Source: Bacteroidia bacterium (lineage in GTDB: Bacteria > Bacteroidota > Bacteroidia > Palsa-965). Taken from it: a stretch of 64,000 nucleotides of DNA. The stretch lies in contig JAKLJE010000016.1 in the NCBI GenBank assembly GCA_023151315.1, positions 1 through 64,000 on the forward strand, read 5' to 3'. Positions 26,134 to 36,137 of this stretch are shown piece by piece; the first letter of the stretch is position 1, and each line of letters begins with the position of its first letter. The position numbers were made by a program, and so were the translations under genes. The notes beneath the pieces are model-generated. The model made no database searches. It was not told the origin of the DNA and was given only the letters and a program-made list of their open reading frames with translations.

Positions 26134-27300
26134 GTGATTTACCTCGATAACAACGCAACAACTCCTGTAGATACGCGCGTGCTGGAAAAAATGCTTCCGT
26201 TTTTTACAGAGCATTACGGCAATGCGGCGAGTCGTACGCACCAGGCCGGTTGGTATGCAGAAGCAGCGGTTGAAACGGCACGTGAGCGTGTTGCTGAGTT
26301 GCTCGGTTGCGAGAAACAGGAAATCATTTTCACTTCAGGATCTACGGAGGCGATTAATATTGCTCTGAAGGGAATTGCAAAAGCATACGAAGCCAAAGGC
26401 AAGCACATCATTACAACACGCACTGAACATAAAGCAGTGCTGGATGTTTGTGCGGCACTTGAGAATGACGGATACGAAATTTCGTTTCTCGACGTGGATC
26501 GCGAAGGATGTGTTGATGCTGCTCAGTTGCGCGCACTGATTCGCAAAGACACCATTGTTGTTGCGGTGATGCTGGCCAATAACGAAACCGGAACAATTCA
26601 GGATATCGCCGCGCTCAGTGAAATTACGCACTCGAACGGATCTTTGTTTTTCTCAGATACCACACAGGCTGCAGGGAAAATCCGCATGGACGTGAACGAA
26701 CTCGGCATTGATGTGTGTTGTATTTCAGCGCATAAATTCGGAGGACCCAAAGGCGTCGGAGCATTGTTCATTCGCAGAAAAAATCCGCGTGTGACATTGT
26801 TACCTTGGATGCATGGCGGCGGACACGAGCGGGGATTGCGCCCGGGAACTTTAAATGTTCCGGGAATTGTGGGTCTGGGTGCCGCAGCGGAACTTGCGAT
26901 GAATGAAATGTGGGAAACAAACGAGCGCATCTCCAGGTTGCGCACGTTTACAGAACAATTCCTGACCGAAGACAATCTGGAACGGAGCAGCATAGAACGC
27001 GGCTACATCAACGGTTGCATCAAAAGCCGATTGCCGAATACCAGCAACATTCTGCTGAAAGGCATCAAGGCACATGAACTCATAAAGCGCGTTCCGAATA
27101 TTGCCATTTCCACAGGATCAGCATGTACTTCAGCAGACGACGCACCTTCGCACGTTTTGCGCGGTATGGGACTTTCCGAAGAAGAAGCAAGAGCCTGCAT
27201 TCGTATTTCACTGGGAAAACAAAACACTGAAGAAGAACTTCTCGAAGCCCGACAGGCTTTGCGCAATGCAATTGATGAATTGCAAGGTCGCACACAGTAA
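26134..27300 (+). CDS. Cysteine desulfurase (NifS/IscS family)
   Basis: PLP enzyme that takes sulfur from cysteine for iron-sulfur clusters and thio-modified tRNA; cytoplasmic. The 388 residues fit the family. The N-terminus MIYLDNNATTPVD is the classic start, the histidine stacking on PLP is in RTEHKAVLD, the PLP lysine is at about 201 (SAHKFGGPKG), and the active cysteine at about 331 (STGSACTSADD). GTG at 26134 was chosen over GTG at 26113 because it gives the conserved N-terminus. A TATCTTTA box ends 4 bases before it, so the leader would be very short. No isc or suf partner adjoins it. Confidence 0.93.
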   Translation: MIYLDNNATTPVDTRVLEKMLPFFTEHYGNAASRTHQAGWYAEAAVETARERVAELLGCEKQEIIFTSGSTEAINIALKGIAKAYEAKGKHIITTRTEHKAVLDVCAALENDGYEISFLDVDREGCVDAAQLRALIRKDTIVVAVMLANNETGTIQDIAALSEITHSNGSLFFSDTTQAAGKIRMDVNELGIDVCCISAHKFGGPKGVGALFIRRKNPRVTLLPWMHGGGHERGLRPGTLNVPGIVGLGAAAELAMNEMWETNERISRLRTFTEQFLTEDNLERSSIERGYINGCIKSRLPNTSNILLKGIKAHELIKRVPNIAISTGSACTSADDAPSHVLRGMGLSEEEARACIRISLGKQNTEEELLEARQALRNAIDELQGRTQ

Positions 27301-27350
27301 TGTGTTGATTACTTCTGCATCCGCTATCTGCAATAAAATTCGATTTCCGT

Positions 27351-27358
27351 TAGTTTTG
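27351..27358 (+). promoter_or_regulatory. Bacteroidota -7 box for the MORN-repeat gene
   Basis: TAGTTTTG (TAnnTTTG), 53 bases upstream of the ATG at 27412. A CTG lies at the -33 distance. Confidence 0.5.
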
Positions 27359-27411
27359 CCCCATTGTCACATCAGACATGCAACTTTTGTCCGTTTCAGC
27401 GTTATAGCATC

Positions 27412-29280
27412 ATGAAATATTTCATCTCCCTTCTTTTAGCTCTCGTTTACCTTAACGCGCAAGCTCAGATTCCGCTTTACGAAGAGCCCAAAAAAGGCAA
27501 ACAGAAAAAGCAACAGCCGGTACGTACAAAACCCGAGAAGAAAACGGAGTATTTCGACGAAGCGAAGAAATTCAAGAAGAGCGATGAATCATGGCTGAAC
27601 GGAAAATTGCACGGCAAATGCATTTACTATTTCAAGAGCGGAAAAGTTCAACGCACCGGATATTACAAAGAGGGCAAAGAAGATTCACTCTGGCTTTTCT
27701 ATTACGAAACAGGTCAACTGAAAGCGCAGGAGAATTTCTTTCTCGGTAAAAAGAACGGCACAGCGAAGTACTGGTATCCGAACGGAAATTATTTTCTCAC
27801 GTGTCGCTATGTCGAGAATCTCGCAGACAGCACATGGACGAGTTACTACGAAGACGGCGTTCTCAAAAGCGTAGAACAATACAAAATCGTGTTTCACAAC
27901 TTTCAGTTGTTATCGTACAAACACGGACACTTCAAATTTTACAGCGAGAACGGAACACCGCAAAGCGACGGCTTCTTTGAGAATGATACTTTGCATGGAT
28001 TGTATTCAGGTTGGTATCCGAACGGGAAACAAAAGGAAACCGGAAACTACAAGCGCGGAAAGAAAGACGGCCTGTGGAAAGAATGGTATGTTGACGGGAA
28101 ACCATCGCAGGAATACGAATACAAAAACGGACGCCAGTATTACATACATCTGTGGAGTGAAGACGGCAAACAGATTGTGAAAGACGGTTATGGTAAAGTG
28201 ATACTCACTTTCGATAACGGACAAAAGTGGTGTGAAGGAATTTATCGTGGAGGTGTGAAGGATTCAACGTGGACATTCTGGGCGCCGGAAGGATATCTCG
28301 AAGCACGTGAAGAATTCCGCGATGGGTACAAAAACGGCAAAGCCACACATTGGTATGCCGATGGAAAAGTAAGTTTCGAAGGTGAACACGAGAACGATTT
28401 GAAATCAGGTGTATGGACGTGGTACAAGACGGATGGCAAAGTGGAAATGCGCGGTTCATTCAAGAACGGATTGCGCGATGGCAAATGGGATTATTGGTTC
28501 GAGAATTCCGATCAGATGGAGATGACCGGATATTATCACAACGATAAAGAAGACAGCACATGGACATTCTGGTATCCGAACGGACAGAAATACAAGGAAG
28601 GCGCATTCAATGATGGAATTCGCAACGGACTCTGGACGTATTGGTTTGAAAACGGACAGAAGCTGCAGGAAGGAAATCTGAAAAACGGTCGTGAAGACGG
28701 TGAGTGGACGGCGTGGTGGGACAATGGCAATGTGAAAGATCGCGGAACATTTAAAGACGGTGTGATGATCGGAAAGTGGGAAGGTTGGTATTACAACGGC
28801 AAGCCGAATTACTCAGGACAATACAGTGAGAAAACAGGATTCAAACACGGCGCGTGGCAATTCTGGTGGGACAACGGTAAGCTGCATCAAACCGGCAGTT
28901 ACGACAACGGTTTGAAAACCGGTAAATGGACGACCTGGAGTGAGCATGGCATTCTCGAAGAAACCGGGAATTACAAACTCGACAAACTGAATGGCAAATG
29001 GAAATTCTATTATGAAACCGGAGGTTTGAAATCCATTGTGCACTACAAGATGGGCAAGCTGTCAGGGAAAACCACCAACTACTTTATCACTGGAGAAAAG
29101 CAAGGTATCATGCGACACAAGCTCATCAAACAGAAAGAGTATGTGTTGACGAAAGCCAACGGAAAAAAAGTGTACAAGACGCGTCGCGTAAGTAAACCAC
29201 ATGGTAAATGGATTTATTATGATACTGACGGAAAAGTTTTGTTTGAGCAGAAGTATAGGAAGGGTGAGAAGGTAAAATAG
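27412..29280 (+). CDS. Large exported MORN-repeat protein
   Basis: A 622-residue protein with a signal peptide (MKYFISLLLALVYLNAQAQ), a Lys-rich linker, and then about 21 consecutive repeats of roughly 23 residues of the MORN_2 type. The consensus is about GxWxxWxxNGxxxxxGxYxxG; examples are GLWTYWFENGQKLQEGN and GKWEGWYYNGKPNYSGQ. The repeats should form one long beta-sheet solenoid. Similar proteins in Bacteroidota are often named YwqK-like or antitoxin, a label that should not be read as function. No sorting domain is visible, so it is probably periplasmic or on the outer membrane. Start at 27412 because it gives the signal peptide. Confidence 0.87.
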   Translation: MKYFISLLLALVYLNAQAQIPLYEEPKKGKQKKQQPVRTKPEKKTEYFDEAKKFKKSDESWLNGKLHGKCIYYFKSGKVQRTGYYKEGKEDSLWLFYYETGQLKAQENFFLGKKNGTAKYWYPNGNYFLTCRYVENLADSTWTSYYEDGVLKSVEQYKIVFHNFQLLSYKHGHFKFYSENGTPQSDGFFENDTLHGLYSGWYPNGKQKETGNYKRGKKDGLWKEWYVDGKPSQEYEYKNGRQYYIHLWSEDGKQIVKDGYGKVILTFDNGQKWCEGIYRGGVKDSTWTFWAPEGYLEAREEFRDGYKNGKATHWYADGKVSFEGEHENDLKSGVWTWYKTDGKVEMRGSFKNGLRDGKWDYWFENSDQMEMTGYYHNDKEDSTWTFWYPNGQKYKEGAFNDGIRNGLWTYWFENGQKLQEGNLKNGREDGEWTAWWDNGNVKDRGTFKDGVMIGKWEGWYYNGKPNYSGQYSEKTGFKHGAWQFWWDNGKLHQTGSYDNGLKTGKWTTWSEHGILEETGNYKLDKLNGKWKFYYETGGLKSIVHYKMGKLSGKTTNYFITGEKQGIMRHKLIKQKEYVLTKANGKKVYKTRRVSKPHGKWIYYDTDGKVLFEQKYRKGEKVK

Positions 29281-29393
29281 ACTTTAGACCTTAGGCTTTA
29301 GACGGGAGACCTGCGGGTTTTATAGTAGCTGGTCAAGAGAAAAATTCGGGTTACACTTGATTCAGTTGCTTTGTTTCGTATCACGTTTCGGCA

Positions 29394-29427
29394 ACAAAAA
29401 GCCGACCGGAATTTCTCCGGCGGCTCT
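29394..29427 (-). terminator. Terminator of the small membrane protein gene
   Basis: Read on the minus strand: stem AGCCG-CCGGA / TCCGGTCGGCT with one bulge, followed by TTTTTGTTG. It starts about 36 bases after the stop at 29463. Confidence 0.7.
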
Positions 29428-29462
29428 TCAGGTTTGTTCTCCATTTCGGGAACGGGTAGTAA

Positions 29463-29780
29463 TTATGATGTTTTCTTCCTCAGCTTCCGGAAGTGCGGAT
29501 CATTAGGATGATCGTAGTACTTACGGGGCGTGCTGTTGTGTTGCTGCTTCTGCTCTTCGTCCAGCATGTCGGTCTGACGTGAACTGAAGAACCAGGCAAT
29601 AGCAATTACCGCAACGATAATTGCCACATACAACACGATTTCTCCGACCGTAATTTTTCCTCCGCCGGCACTTTTGTTCTGCGCAAGCAGATTTGTAGCC
29701 GACAAAATGCACAATGTGCTGACAAACAGCGCTTTATTTAATAGCGTATTTGCCCTTTTGGGTTGAATTCTTGGCTCCAT
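29463..29780 (-). CDS. Small membrane protein (105 aa), unrecognised
   Basis: A 105-residue protein with two hydrophobic segments. The first, about 17-33 (LFVSTLCILSATNLLAQ), looks like a cleavable signal peptide; the second, about 45-65 (VGEIVLYVAIIVAVIAIAWFF), is a membrane helix. A basic, His-containing tail of 40 residues (KYYDHPNDPHFRKLRKK) follows and should be cytoplasmic. It is divergent from rimP and has its own terminator. I do not recognise a named family. An internal start near residue 16 is possible. Confidence 0.7.
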   Translation of the reverse strand: MEPRIQPKRANTLLNKALFVSTLCILSATNLLAQNKSAGGGKITVGEIVLYVAIIVAVIAIAWFFSSRQTDMLDEEQKQQHNSTPRKYYDHPNDPHFRKLRKKTS

Positions 29781-29920
29781 GCTTCATGGGTTTTAAGGTT
29801 AATGGTGCCATTCGGGTCTGTAATCAATACAGAAAGAACGTAGCGTTGATCGGCAATTTAGCCAATCCTGTCTTTCTTATATACGGCTTCATCGGCTAAA
29901 GGTTGCCATGTTTTCAACTA

Positions 29921-29951
29921 TTGTTTATAAGTCTTTTTATTTCTACATTTG
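29921..29951 (+). promoter_or_regulatory. Bacteroidota promoter for rimP-nusA (-33 TTG and -7 TACATTTG)
   Basis: TTG at 29921-29923, a 20-base spacer, then TACATTTG at 29944-29951, 56 bases upstream of the rimP ATG. A full match to both boxes. Confidence 0.72.
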
Positions 29952-30007
29952 TACCCTGTTTAGATAGAAAATGAGATCAGGGGACAATAGTCCCCTGTTT
30001 TTTTGCC

Positions 30008-30472
30008 ATGATTGCAGCATCACATATTCGCGAATTAACTGAAAAAGCACTGGAAGGAACCGACGCTTTTCTGGTGGATGCACATGTAACACCAATGAAT
30101 AAAATCACGGTGAGCATCGACCGCAAGGGTGGAATTTCGATTTCGCAGTGCGTTGAAGTGAGTCGATTCATTGAGAAAAGTCTGGACCGCGATGCGGAAG
30201 ATTTTGAACTGGAAGTTTCATCCGCAGGAATGGATCAGCCTTTTAAAGTGCTGAAACAGTATCTTAAAAACGCAGGTCGCGAAGTGGATGTGAAACTGAA
30301 AGACGGCAAAAAAGTCAACGGCATTCTTCTCGGTGCCGATGAAAACGGATTTTCAATCAAACAGGTAACAAAGGAGCGCATCGAAGGTCGCAAAGCCAAA
30401 CAAACCGTGGAAACGGAAGTGCGTTTCGGTTATGATGATATCAAAGAGACCAAACTAGTAATCAAATTTTAA
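30008..30472 (+). CDS. rimP: Ribosome maturation factor RimP
   Basis: Helps assemble the 30S subunit; cytoplasmic. The 154 residues fit the family, with an alpha/beta N-terminal domain (VDAHVTPMNKITVSIDRKGG, then ISISQCVEVSRFIEKSLD) and the conserved ELEVSSAGMDQPFKV link to a C-terminal SH3-like barrel (DVKLKDGKKVNGIL). The typical YxLEVSSPGxxRPL motif is present in a Bacteroidota version. It stands first in the classic rimP-nusA-infB order, 46 bases before nusA. Confidence 0.95.
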   Translation: MIAASHIRELTEKALEGTDAFLVDAHVTPMNKITVSIDRKGGISISQCVEVSRFIEKSLDRDAEDFELEVSSAGMDQPFKVLKQYLKNAGREVDVKLKDGKKVNGILLGADENGFSIKQVTKERIEGRKAKQTVETEVRFGYDDIKETKLVIKF

Positions 30473-30518
30473 TCGGAAAAAAGGCGAAAGGCCAATATAC
30501 TTTTTCAATACCCTAACA

Positions 30519-31769
30519 ATGGAAAACATCAATCTGATTGAATCCTTCTCGGAATTCAAAGAAATGAAGAACATCGACCGTGCAACGTTGATGAGTATTC
30601 TGGAAGACGTATTTCGTAGCATGATCCGCAAACGCTGGGGAAGCGATGAAAATTTCGACGTGATCGTTAACCCTGAGCGAGGTGACCTCGAGATCTGGCG
30701 TAACCGCGAAATCGTTGATGACGAATTCGCTGAAGACAGTTTTGATTACGATGAGAACAAACATATTGCCTTGAGCGCTGCACAGAAAATCGAACCGGAT
30801 TTCGAAATCGGCGAGCAGGTTACAGATAAAATCAAACTTGATGATTTCGGTCGCCGTGCCGTTCTTGCAATCCGCCAGAACCTCGTATCGCGCGTTCTTG
30901 ATCTTGAGAAAGATTCATTGTACCGCAAGTACAAAGAGCGTGTGGGTGATGTAATCACCGGAGAAGTTTATCAGGTTTGGAAGAAAGAAACCATGATTCT
31001 GGATGACGAAGGAAACGAATTGATCCTTCCGAAAACAGAACAGATTCCGGGAGATTTCTTCAAGAAAGGTGATTCTGTTCGTGCAGTGGTTTACAAAGTA
31101 GATCTGCGTAACAACTCACCGGTTATCATTCTTTCCAGAACAGCTCCTTCCTTCCTCGAAAAACTTTTCGAAATGGAAGTTCCGGAAATCTACGACGGAC
31201 TTATCACGATCAAGAAAATCGTGCGCGAGCCGGGCGAACGCGCGAAAGTGGCTGTGGAATCTTACGACGATCGCATCGATCCGGTTGGAGCATGCGTTGG
31301 TATGAAAGGTTCACGTATCCACGGAATTGTTCGCGAGTTGCGTAATGAAAACATTGACGTTATCAACTACACTGCAAACGCGCAGCTGCTTATTCAGCGT
31401 GCGTTGAGCCCTGCGAAAATCACTTCCATCAAATTGGATGAAGAGAACAAACGCGCAGAAGTATTCCTCAAGCCGGATCAGGTTTCTCTGGCAATCGGAA
31501 AAGGCGGACACAATATCCGTTTGGCCGGCCGCTTAACCGGATACGAAATTGATGTATACCGCGATACCGATGAAGATGTTGAAGACGTAGGAATCGACGA
31601 ATTCTCGGATGAAATTGAAGCATGGATCATTGACGAGTTCAAAGCAATCGGTTGCGATACAGCAAAATCGGTTCTTGAGCTCAGCGATGAAGAGCTGGTA
31701 AAACGCACAGATCTCGAGGAAGAAACCGTTCGCGAGGTGAAGCGTATTCTCCGCTCGGAATTTGAATAA
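30519..31769 (+). CDS. nusA: Transcription termination/antitermination factor NusA
   Basis: Binds RNA polymerase and nascent RNA, modulating pausing, termination and antitermination. The 416 residues match the shorter Bacteroidota form without the long C-terminal AR repeats. The N-terminal polymerase-binding domain is about 1-125, an S1 domain follows near 130-195 (GDVITGEVYQVWKKETMI), then two KH domains, with PVGACVGMKGSRIHGIV near 265 and ALSPAKI and LAIGKGGHNIRLAGRLTG near 320. The acidic tail ends in a helix-hairpin-helix-like VLELSDEELVKRTDLEEE. It lies between rimP and infB. Confidence 0.97.
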   Translation: MENINLIESFSEFKEMKNIDRATLMSILEDVFRSMIRKRWGSDENFDVIVNPERGDLEIWRNREIVDDEFAEDSFDYDENKHIALSAAQKIEPDFEIGEQVTDKIKLDDFGRRAVLAIRQNLVSRVLDLEKDSLYRKYKERVGDVITGEVYQVWKKETMILDDEGNELILPKTEQIPGDFFKKGDSVRAVVYKVDLRNNSPVIILSRTAPSFLEKLFEMEVPEIYDGLITIKKIVREPGERAKVAVESYDDRIDPVGACVGMKGSRIHGIVRELRNENIDVINYTANAQLLIQRALSPAKITSIKLDEENKRAEVFLKPDQVSLAIGKGGHNIRLAGRLTGYEIDVYRDTDEDVEDVGIDEFSDEIEAWIIDEFKAIGCDTAKSVLELSDEELVKRTDLEEETVREVKRILRSEFE

Positions 31770-31783
31770 TCAACAGGATAATC

Positions 31784-31820
31784 AAAGCGGAATCGGATAG
31801 TCCGAATCCGCTTTGTTTTT
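31784..31820 (+). terminator. Terminator-like hairpin between nusA and infB
   Basis: Arms AAAGCGGAATCGGA and TCCGAATCCGCTTT with one A-A mismatch, loop TAG, then GTTTTT. It divides the operon, so infB may rely partly on its own promoter; GATCTTTG at 31823-31830 is one base from the -7 consensus. Confidence 0.8.
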
Positions 31821-31860
31821 CCGATCTTTGTACCCGCCCGCCGGGAAGGCTGGCTTATAT

Positions 31861-34701
31861 ATGACAGAACAGGCAACTATACGTCTAAGCAAAGTAATCC
31901 GGGAACTCAACGTTTCGATGGATCACATCATTGACTTTCTCAAAGAGCAAGGTCAGGAAATTGATCGCAATCCGAATACGAAGATTACCGATGCAACCTA
32001 CCGTGAACTTCTTAATGAGTTCGCGCAGGATCGCCTTGAAAAAGAAGAAGCGAAACAGCTTACTTCCACTACGCGTGTGCGTAAAGAATCCATCGCTCTC
32101 GACGAAGAAAGCGGTAAAACAGTGAAGCGTGAGCGCGAAGAACAGGAAGAAATCCTGATTAAGGATGCGAATCAGACCAAAGCGCCTGAACCTCCGAAGA
32201 CAAAACCGAAAACTGTAGTTGAAGAACCGACTCCTGAACCGAAAGTTGAGGAAGAAGTGATTCGCATCAAAGCGGAGCCTGCAGTAGGACCGAAAGTTGT
32301 TGCGAAGATTGATCTCGGCGAAGACAAGTCGAAGAAAAAGAAAAAGACAGAGGTTGCTGAGGAAAAAGCTGAAGTAAAGAAAACAACGAAGAAGAAAACC
32401 GAAGAGCCTGTTGTTGCTCCTGAACCGGTAGCGGAAACTCCGGTTGTAGTGGAGGAAAAGATTGAAGTAACTCCGGAGCCCCCGGTTGTTGCTCCTCCGG
32501 TTGAAGAAGAATTGTTCCGTCGTTCCGTTGAGAAGCTCGAAGGCCCGAAGATCATGGGCAAGATCGAACTTCCTGTGAAAGACGATAAGAAGAAACCGGT
32601 TGCATCTTCCAATGCGCAGTTTGAAACTGACAAGAAGAAGAAACGCAAGCGTCTCAAAAAAGAAGGTCCTGTTAACGTAAACGAAGTTGCGAAACAGGGC
32701 GGTCAGGGTCGATTCCCGAATCAGGGTGGTCCGGGCAATCAACAGCGCCGCGGAGGTCCGGGACAACACAATCGTCCAAGCTCAGGTCCGAAAGCGGAAC
32801 TTACTGAAGAAGAAATCCAGAAGCAGATCAAGGAAACTCTTGCACGCCTGAGCGGACAAGGGAAATCCAAAGCATCCAAATACCGTCGTGAGAAGCGTGA
32901 TGAAATCCGCGACAAGATGGCGGAGCAGATGGAGCAGGCTGCTGCTGATAAAAGCATACTCAAAGTCACTGAGTTCGTTACTGCGAACCAGTTGGCTTCC
33001 ATGATGAGCATTCCGGTTACGAAAATCATTTCAACGTGTATGACGTTGGGACTTTTCGTTTCCATCAACCAGCGTCTCGATGCTGAAACCATTGCACTTC
33101 TTGCTGAAGAATTCGGATTCAAAGTTGAATTCGTAAGCGTGGAAGTACAGGAAGCGATCCGTGAAGAAGAAGATACTCCTGAGCAGTTGATGGATCGTCC
33201 GCCGATTGTAACGGTGATGGGTCACGTTGACCATGGTAAAACATCGTTGCTTGACTACATCCGTAAAGCGAACGTAATTGCAGGTGAGGCCGGGGGTATC
33301 ACTCAGCACATCGGAGCTTACGGTGTAACCATGGAGAACGGAAAACACATTACGTTCCTCGATACTCCGGGTCACGAAGCGTTTACCGCGATGCGTGCAC
33401 GTGGTGCTCAGGTTACAGACGTTGCAATCATTGTGGTTGCGGCCGACGACAGCGTAATGCCTCAGACAACGGAAGCGATCAACCACGCACAGGCTGCGGG
33501 TGTTCCGATTGTATTTGCGATCAACAAGATTGATAAACCGGGAGCGAATCCGGATAAGATCCGCGAAGCGCTCGCTGCAATGAATATCCTCGTTGAAGAA
33601 TGGGGCGGTAAATATCAGTGTCAGGAAATTTCCGCGAAGAAAGGACTCAACATTGACGCACTTCTCGAGAAAGTATTGCTCGAAGCGGAAATGCTGCAAT
33701 TAAAAGCGAATCCTGCGAAGCGTGCAAGCGGAACCATTATCGAATCTACATTGGATAAAGGTCGCGGATACACTGCAACCATTCTTGTTGAGAACGGAAC
33801 ACTTCGTGTAGGTGATGTTGTTCTTGCCGGCTGCTACAGCGGTCGTGTGAAAGCAATGCACAACGAACGCGGTGCTCACGTTGATGAAGCGGGTCCTGCA
33901 ACTCCTGTACAGATTCTCGGTCTGAGCGGAGCTCCGCAGGCAGGTGATAAATTCCACGTGATGGAAGACGAACGCGAAGCGCGCGATATTGCAACACGTC
34001 GTTTGCAGTTGCAACGTGAACAGCAGATACGTACTACCAAGCACATTACGCTTGATGAAATCGGACGTCGTCTTGCAATCGGTGACTTTAAAGAACTCAA
34101 CATCATCGTTAAAGGTGACGTGGACGGATCTATCGAAGCACTCTCCGATTCATTGCTCAAACTTTCTACAGAGAAAATTCAGATTCGTATTGTACACAAA
34201 GGTGTCGGAGCAATCTCTGAATCCGATGTACTCCTCGCATCTGCATCCAATGCTATCATTGTCGGATTCCAGGTTCGTCCTTCGCAGAGTGCGAAGAAAC
34301 TTGCAGAAACCGAACAGATCGATATCCGTTTGTACAGCATCATTTACAAAGCCATCGAAGAAATCAAAGCTGCGATGGAAGGAATGCTTGCTCCGGAATT
34401 CGAAGAGAAAGTGGTGTGCAACATCGAAGTACGCGAAGTGTTCAAGATTTCGAAAGTCGGAACGATCGCCGGTTGTTATGTGCTTGACGGAAAAGTTACA
34501 CGTAACACGAAAGTGCGCCTGATCCGCAACGGAATTGTGTTGCACGACGGAACACTCGGATCACTGAAGCGTTTCAAAGACGATGTGAAAGAAGTTTCTA
34601 CCGGTTACGAATGCGGATTGAACATTGACAAGTTCGACGACATTCAGGTGGGAGATCTCATCGAAGGTTACGATATGGTTGAGATCAAAGGGAAACTTTA
34701 A
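31861..34701 (+). CDS. infB: Translation initiation factor IF-2
   Basis: GTPase that brings initiator fMet-tRNA to the 30S subunit. The 946 residues include an IF2_N domain at the start ([16 protein letters not shown]), a long Lys/Glu/Pro-rich low-complexity linker to about 300 with a Gly-rich basic patch ([20 protein letters not shown]), and a second IF2_N near 370-410. The G domain has [14 protein letters not shown] near 452, [18 protein letters not shown] and NKIDKPG. Domains II-IV follow. Start at 31861 because it begins the family N-terminus; the longer frame would cross the terminator. It ends at a strong bidirectional terminator. Confidence 0.97.
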   Translation: MTEQATIRLSKVIRELNVSMDHIIDFLKEQGQEIDRNPNTKITDATYRELLNEFAQDRLEKEEAKQLTSTTRVRKESIALDEESGKTVKREREEQEEILIKDANQTKAPEPPKTKPKTVVEEPTPEPKVEEEVIRIKAEPAVGPKVVAKIDLGEDKSKKKKKTEVAEEKAEVKKTTKKKTEEPVVAPEPVAETPVVVEEKIEVTPEPPVVAPPVEEELFRRSVEKLEGPKIMGKIELPVKDDKKKPVASSNAQFETDKKKKRKRLKKEGPVNVNEVAKQGGQGRFPNQGGPGNQQRRGGPGQHNRPSSGPKAELTEEEIQKQIKETLARLSGQGKSKASKYRREKRDEIRDKMAEQMEQAAADKSILKVTEFVTANQLASMMSIPVTKIISTCMTLGLFVSINQRLDAETIALLAEEFGFKVEFVSVEVQEAIREEEDTPEQLMDRPPIVTVMGHVDHGKTSLLDYIRKANVIAGEAGGITQHIGAYGVTMENGKHITFLDTPGHEAFTAMRARGAQVTDVAIIVVAADDSVMPQTTEAINHAQAAGVPIVFAINKIDKPGANPDKIREALAAMNILVEEWGGKYQCQEISAKKGLNIDALLEKVLLEAEMLQLKANPAKRASGTIIESTLDKGRGYTATILVENGTLRVGDVVLAGCYSGRVKAMHNERGAHVDEAGPATPVQILGLSGAPQAGDKFHVMEDEREARDIATRRLQLQREQQIRTTKHITLDEIGRRLAIGDFKELNIIVKGDVDGSIEALSDSLLKLSTEKIQIRIVHKGVGAISESDVLLASASNAIIVGFQVRPSQSAKKLAETEQIDIRLYSIIYKAIEEIKAAMEGMLAPEFEEKVVCNIEVREVFKISKVGTIAGCYVLDGKVTRNTKVRLIRNGIVLHDGTLGSLKRFKDDVKEVSTGYECGLNIDKFDDIQVGDLIEGYDMVEIKGKL

Positions 34702-34719
34702 TCTCACTATTAATACAAC

Positions 34720-34753
34720 AAAAAACCCGCTTCAAATCTGAAGCGGGTTTTTT
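34720..34753. terminator. Bidirectional terminator between infB and the DUF4097 anti-sigma gene
   Basis: Perfect stem AAAAAACCCGCTTCA / TGAAGCGGGTTTTTT with loop AATC. It serves infB and the convergent minus-strand gene, whose stop lies at 34755. Confidence 0.95.
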
Positions 34754-34754
34754 A

Positions 34755-36137
34755 TTATCTGAAGACCTGATCTCCCGATGAGGATGTGGCCTTGATGAGT
34801 ATGTTGCCGCGTTTGAGATTCAGTCGGCTGTCGTTCGTGAACTTTTCTCCATTCTTGTCAATCGAGATTTCACCATAAGTGGTTACTAGTTCAAAGCTCA
34901 GTGCTTCAAGCGGATTGATGAGATTCATTCTCACATCGCCGTACGTGGTAACAAATGTGCTGTTTGCAGTAAGCTCAACACTTTCACCGTTGATGCTTCC
35001 GCTGGAAGAAATCAAACGCGCGCTTCCTTTGAAATCATTGATGCTGATATCGCCATACGTTGTGTTTGCATTCACATCTCCGATCAGATGTGAAATGCGG
35101 ATGTTGCCTGAAGATCCGTTAGCCTTGAGGTTTCCGGTGATGTCGGAGATTTCCTGATCTCCGTAAGTGGAAACCACATCTACATTTCCTTTAACGTTTT
35201 TCACGGTTGCAGATCCTGAACTGAGTCGTGCGGTGAGATTTCCTGTGATGTTGCTTGCATCAAGATCCCCGTAAGATGCAATCACATTTGTATTTGCGAC
35301 TATGGAAGAAACTTTCACGTCTCCGGAAGAAGTACGTACCTCACACACCGGCGCATTAACACCTGATACATCAGAATCACCATAGTTATTTTGTACAACA
35401 ACGGAAGTTCCGTTCGGTACGTTTATTGTCAGGACTGCACTGGAGGTGCAGGAATTGTAGACGAATGCTTTACGCGAACGTTGAATTTTCGGTTTGCCGC
35501 ATTCCACACGTGCGTTGATCCGTAATAAAGTATCGATGCGTGTGTATTCGATTTTCACACTCGAATCATTGGCAGCGCCTTCCGTTACACTGAGATCTGA
35601 GCCGGTATTTCCCTTGACAAAAATCTTTGCAGAAGAAGAGATGATTTCAACGCGTTTTATTCCTTTGAAAGTTGTATCGTCAAGAGTTGCAGCACTTGCA
35701 TAACGTTGCGGTTCCGCTTGCGGAGAAACAGTATCGAACAAAGGCAATGCTGAAGTAGATTCCGGATCGGGAGAATTCTGTGCAGGCGGAAGTTGTGCTG
35801 CAGTATTCATCAGAATAAATTCATCAGCAGCAGGAGTTGAAATACTCTGTTGTGCCGGAGCTTCCATCAGGATGGTTTTCGCAGTAGACACAATGTTCGA
35901 TGTTTCTTCTGTGTTCGGTGAAGCCGAATTGATTGCAGTGTACACGATGGCTGCGCCGGCTACGGAAGAAAGTCCGAATCCGAAATATTTGAGCCAGGGA
36001 ATTCCGGAAGTGATTCCGGCAGCAGGAATTGCTACGATCATGGAAGTTTCGATTTTTGCCCACAGTTTATCCGATGGAACTGCTGAATCCAACTCGCCAC
36101 GGTGCTGATCAATATAGTCTTTCAACGTGTCACGCAT
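34755..36137 (-). CDS. Anti-sigma-like membrane protein with DUF4097 beta-helix domain
   Basis: A 460-residue protein. Residues 1-45 are a short charged cytoplasmic part (MRDTLKDYIDQHRGELD) that probably binds the sigma factor. One membrane helix lies at about 48-68 (YFGFGLSSVAGAAIVYTAI). A Pro/Ala/Thr-rich linker follows, and residues 160-460 form a DUF4097-type adhesin domain. That region alternates NYGD or TYGD with SSG(D/S/N) about every 20 residues, the turns of a right-handed beta-helix. It overlaps the sigma gene by 8 bases, which suggests a sigma / anti-sigma pair. The beta-helix would face the periplasm; what it senses is unknown. Confidence 0.78.
   Translation of the reverse strand: MRDTLKDYIDQHRGELDSAVPSDKLWAKIETSMIVAIPAAGITSGIPWLKYFGFGLSSVAGAAIVYTAINSASPNTEETSNIVSTAKTILMEAPAQQSISTPAADEFILMNTAAQLPPAQNSPDPESTSALPLFDTVSPQAEPQRYASAATLDDTTFKGIKRVEIISSSAKIFVKGNTGSDLSVTEGAANDSSVKIEYTRIDTLLRINARVECGKPKIQRSRKAFVYNSCTSSAVLTINVPNGTSVVVQNNYGDSDVSGVNAPVCEVRTSSGDVKVSSIVANTNVIASYGDLDASNITGNLTARLSSGSATVKNVKGNVDVVSTYGDQEISDITGNLKANGSSGNIRISHLIGDVNANTTYGDISINDFKGSARLISSSGSINGESVELTANSTFVTTYGDVRMNLINPLEALSFELVTTYGEISIDKNGEKFTNDSRLNLKRGNILIKATSSSGDQVFR

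Noticed and set aside
27412-29280. Toxin-antitoxin system from the YwqK-like label
   Set aside because: The MORN repeats only define a fold, the protein has a signal peptide, and no toxin gene adjoins.
29281-29320. CTTTAGAC repeated words after the MORN gene
   Set aside because: Two short copies only; too little to call a repeat element.
31885-32769. 294-codon minus-strand frame opposite infB
   Set aside because: It is the antisense of a Lys/Glu-rich low-complexity region, which gives long open Phe/Leu-rich frames by chance.
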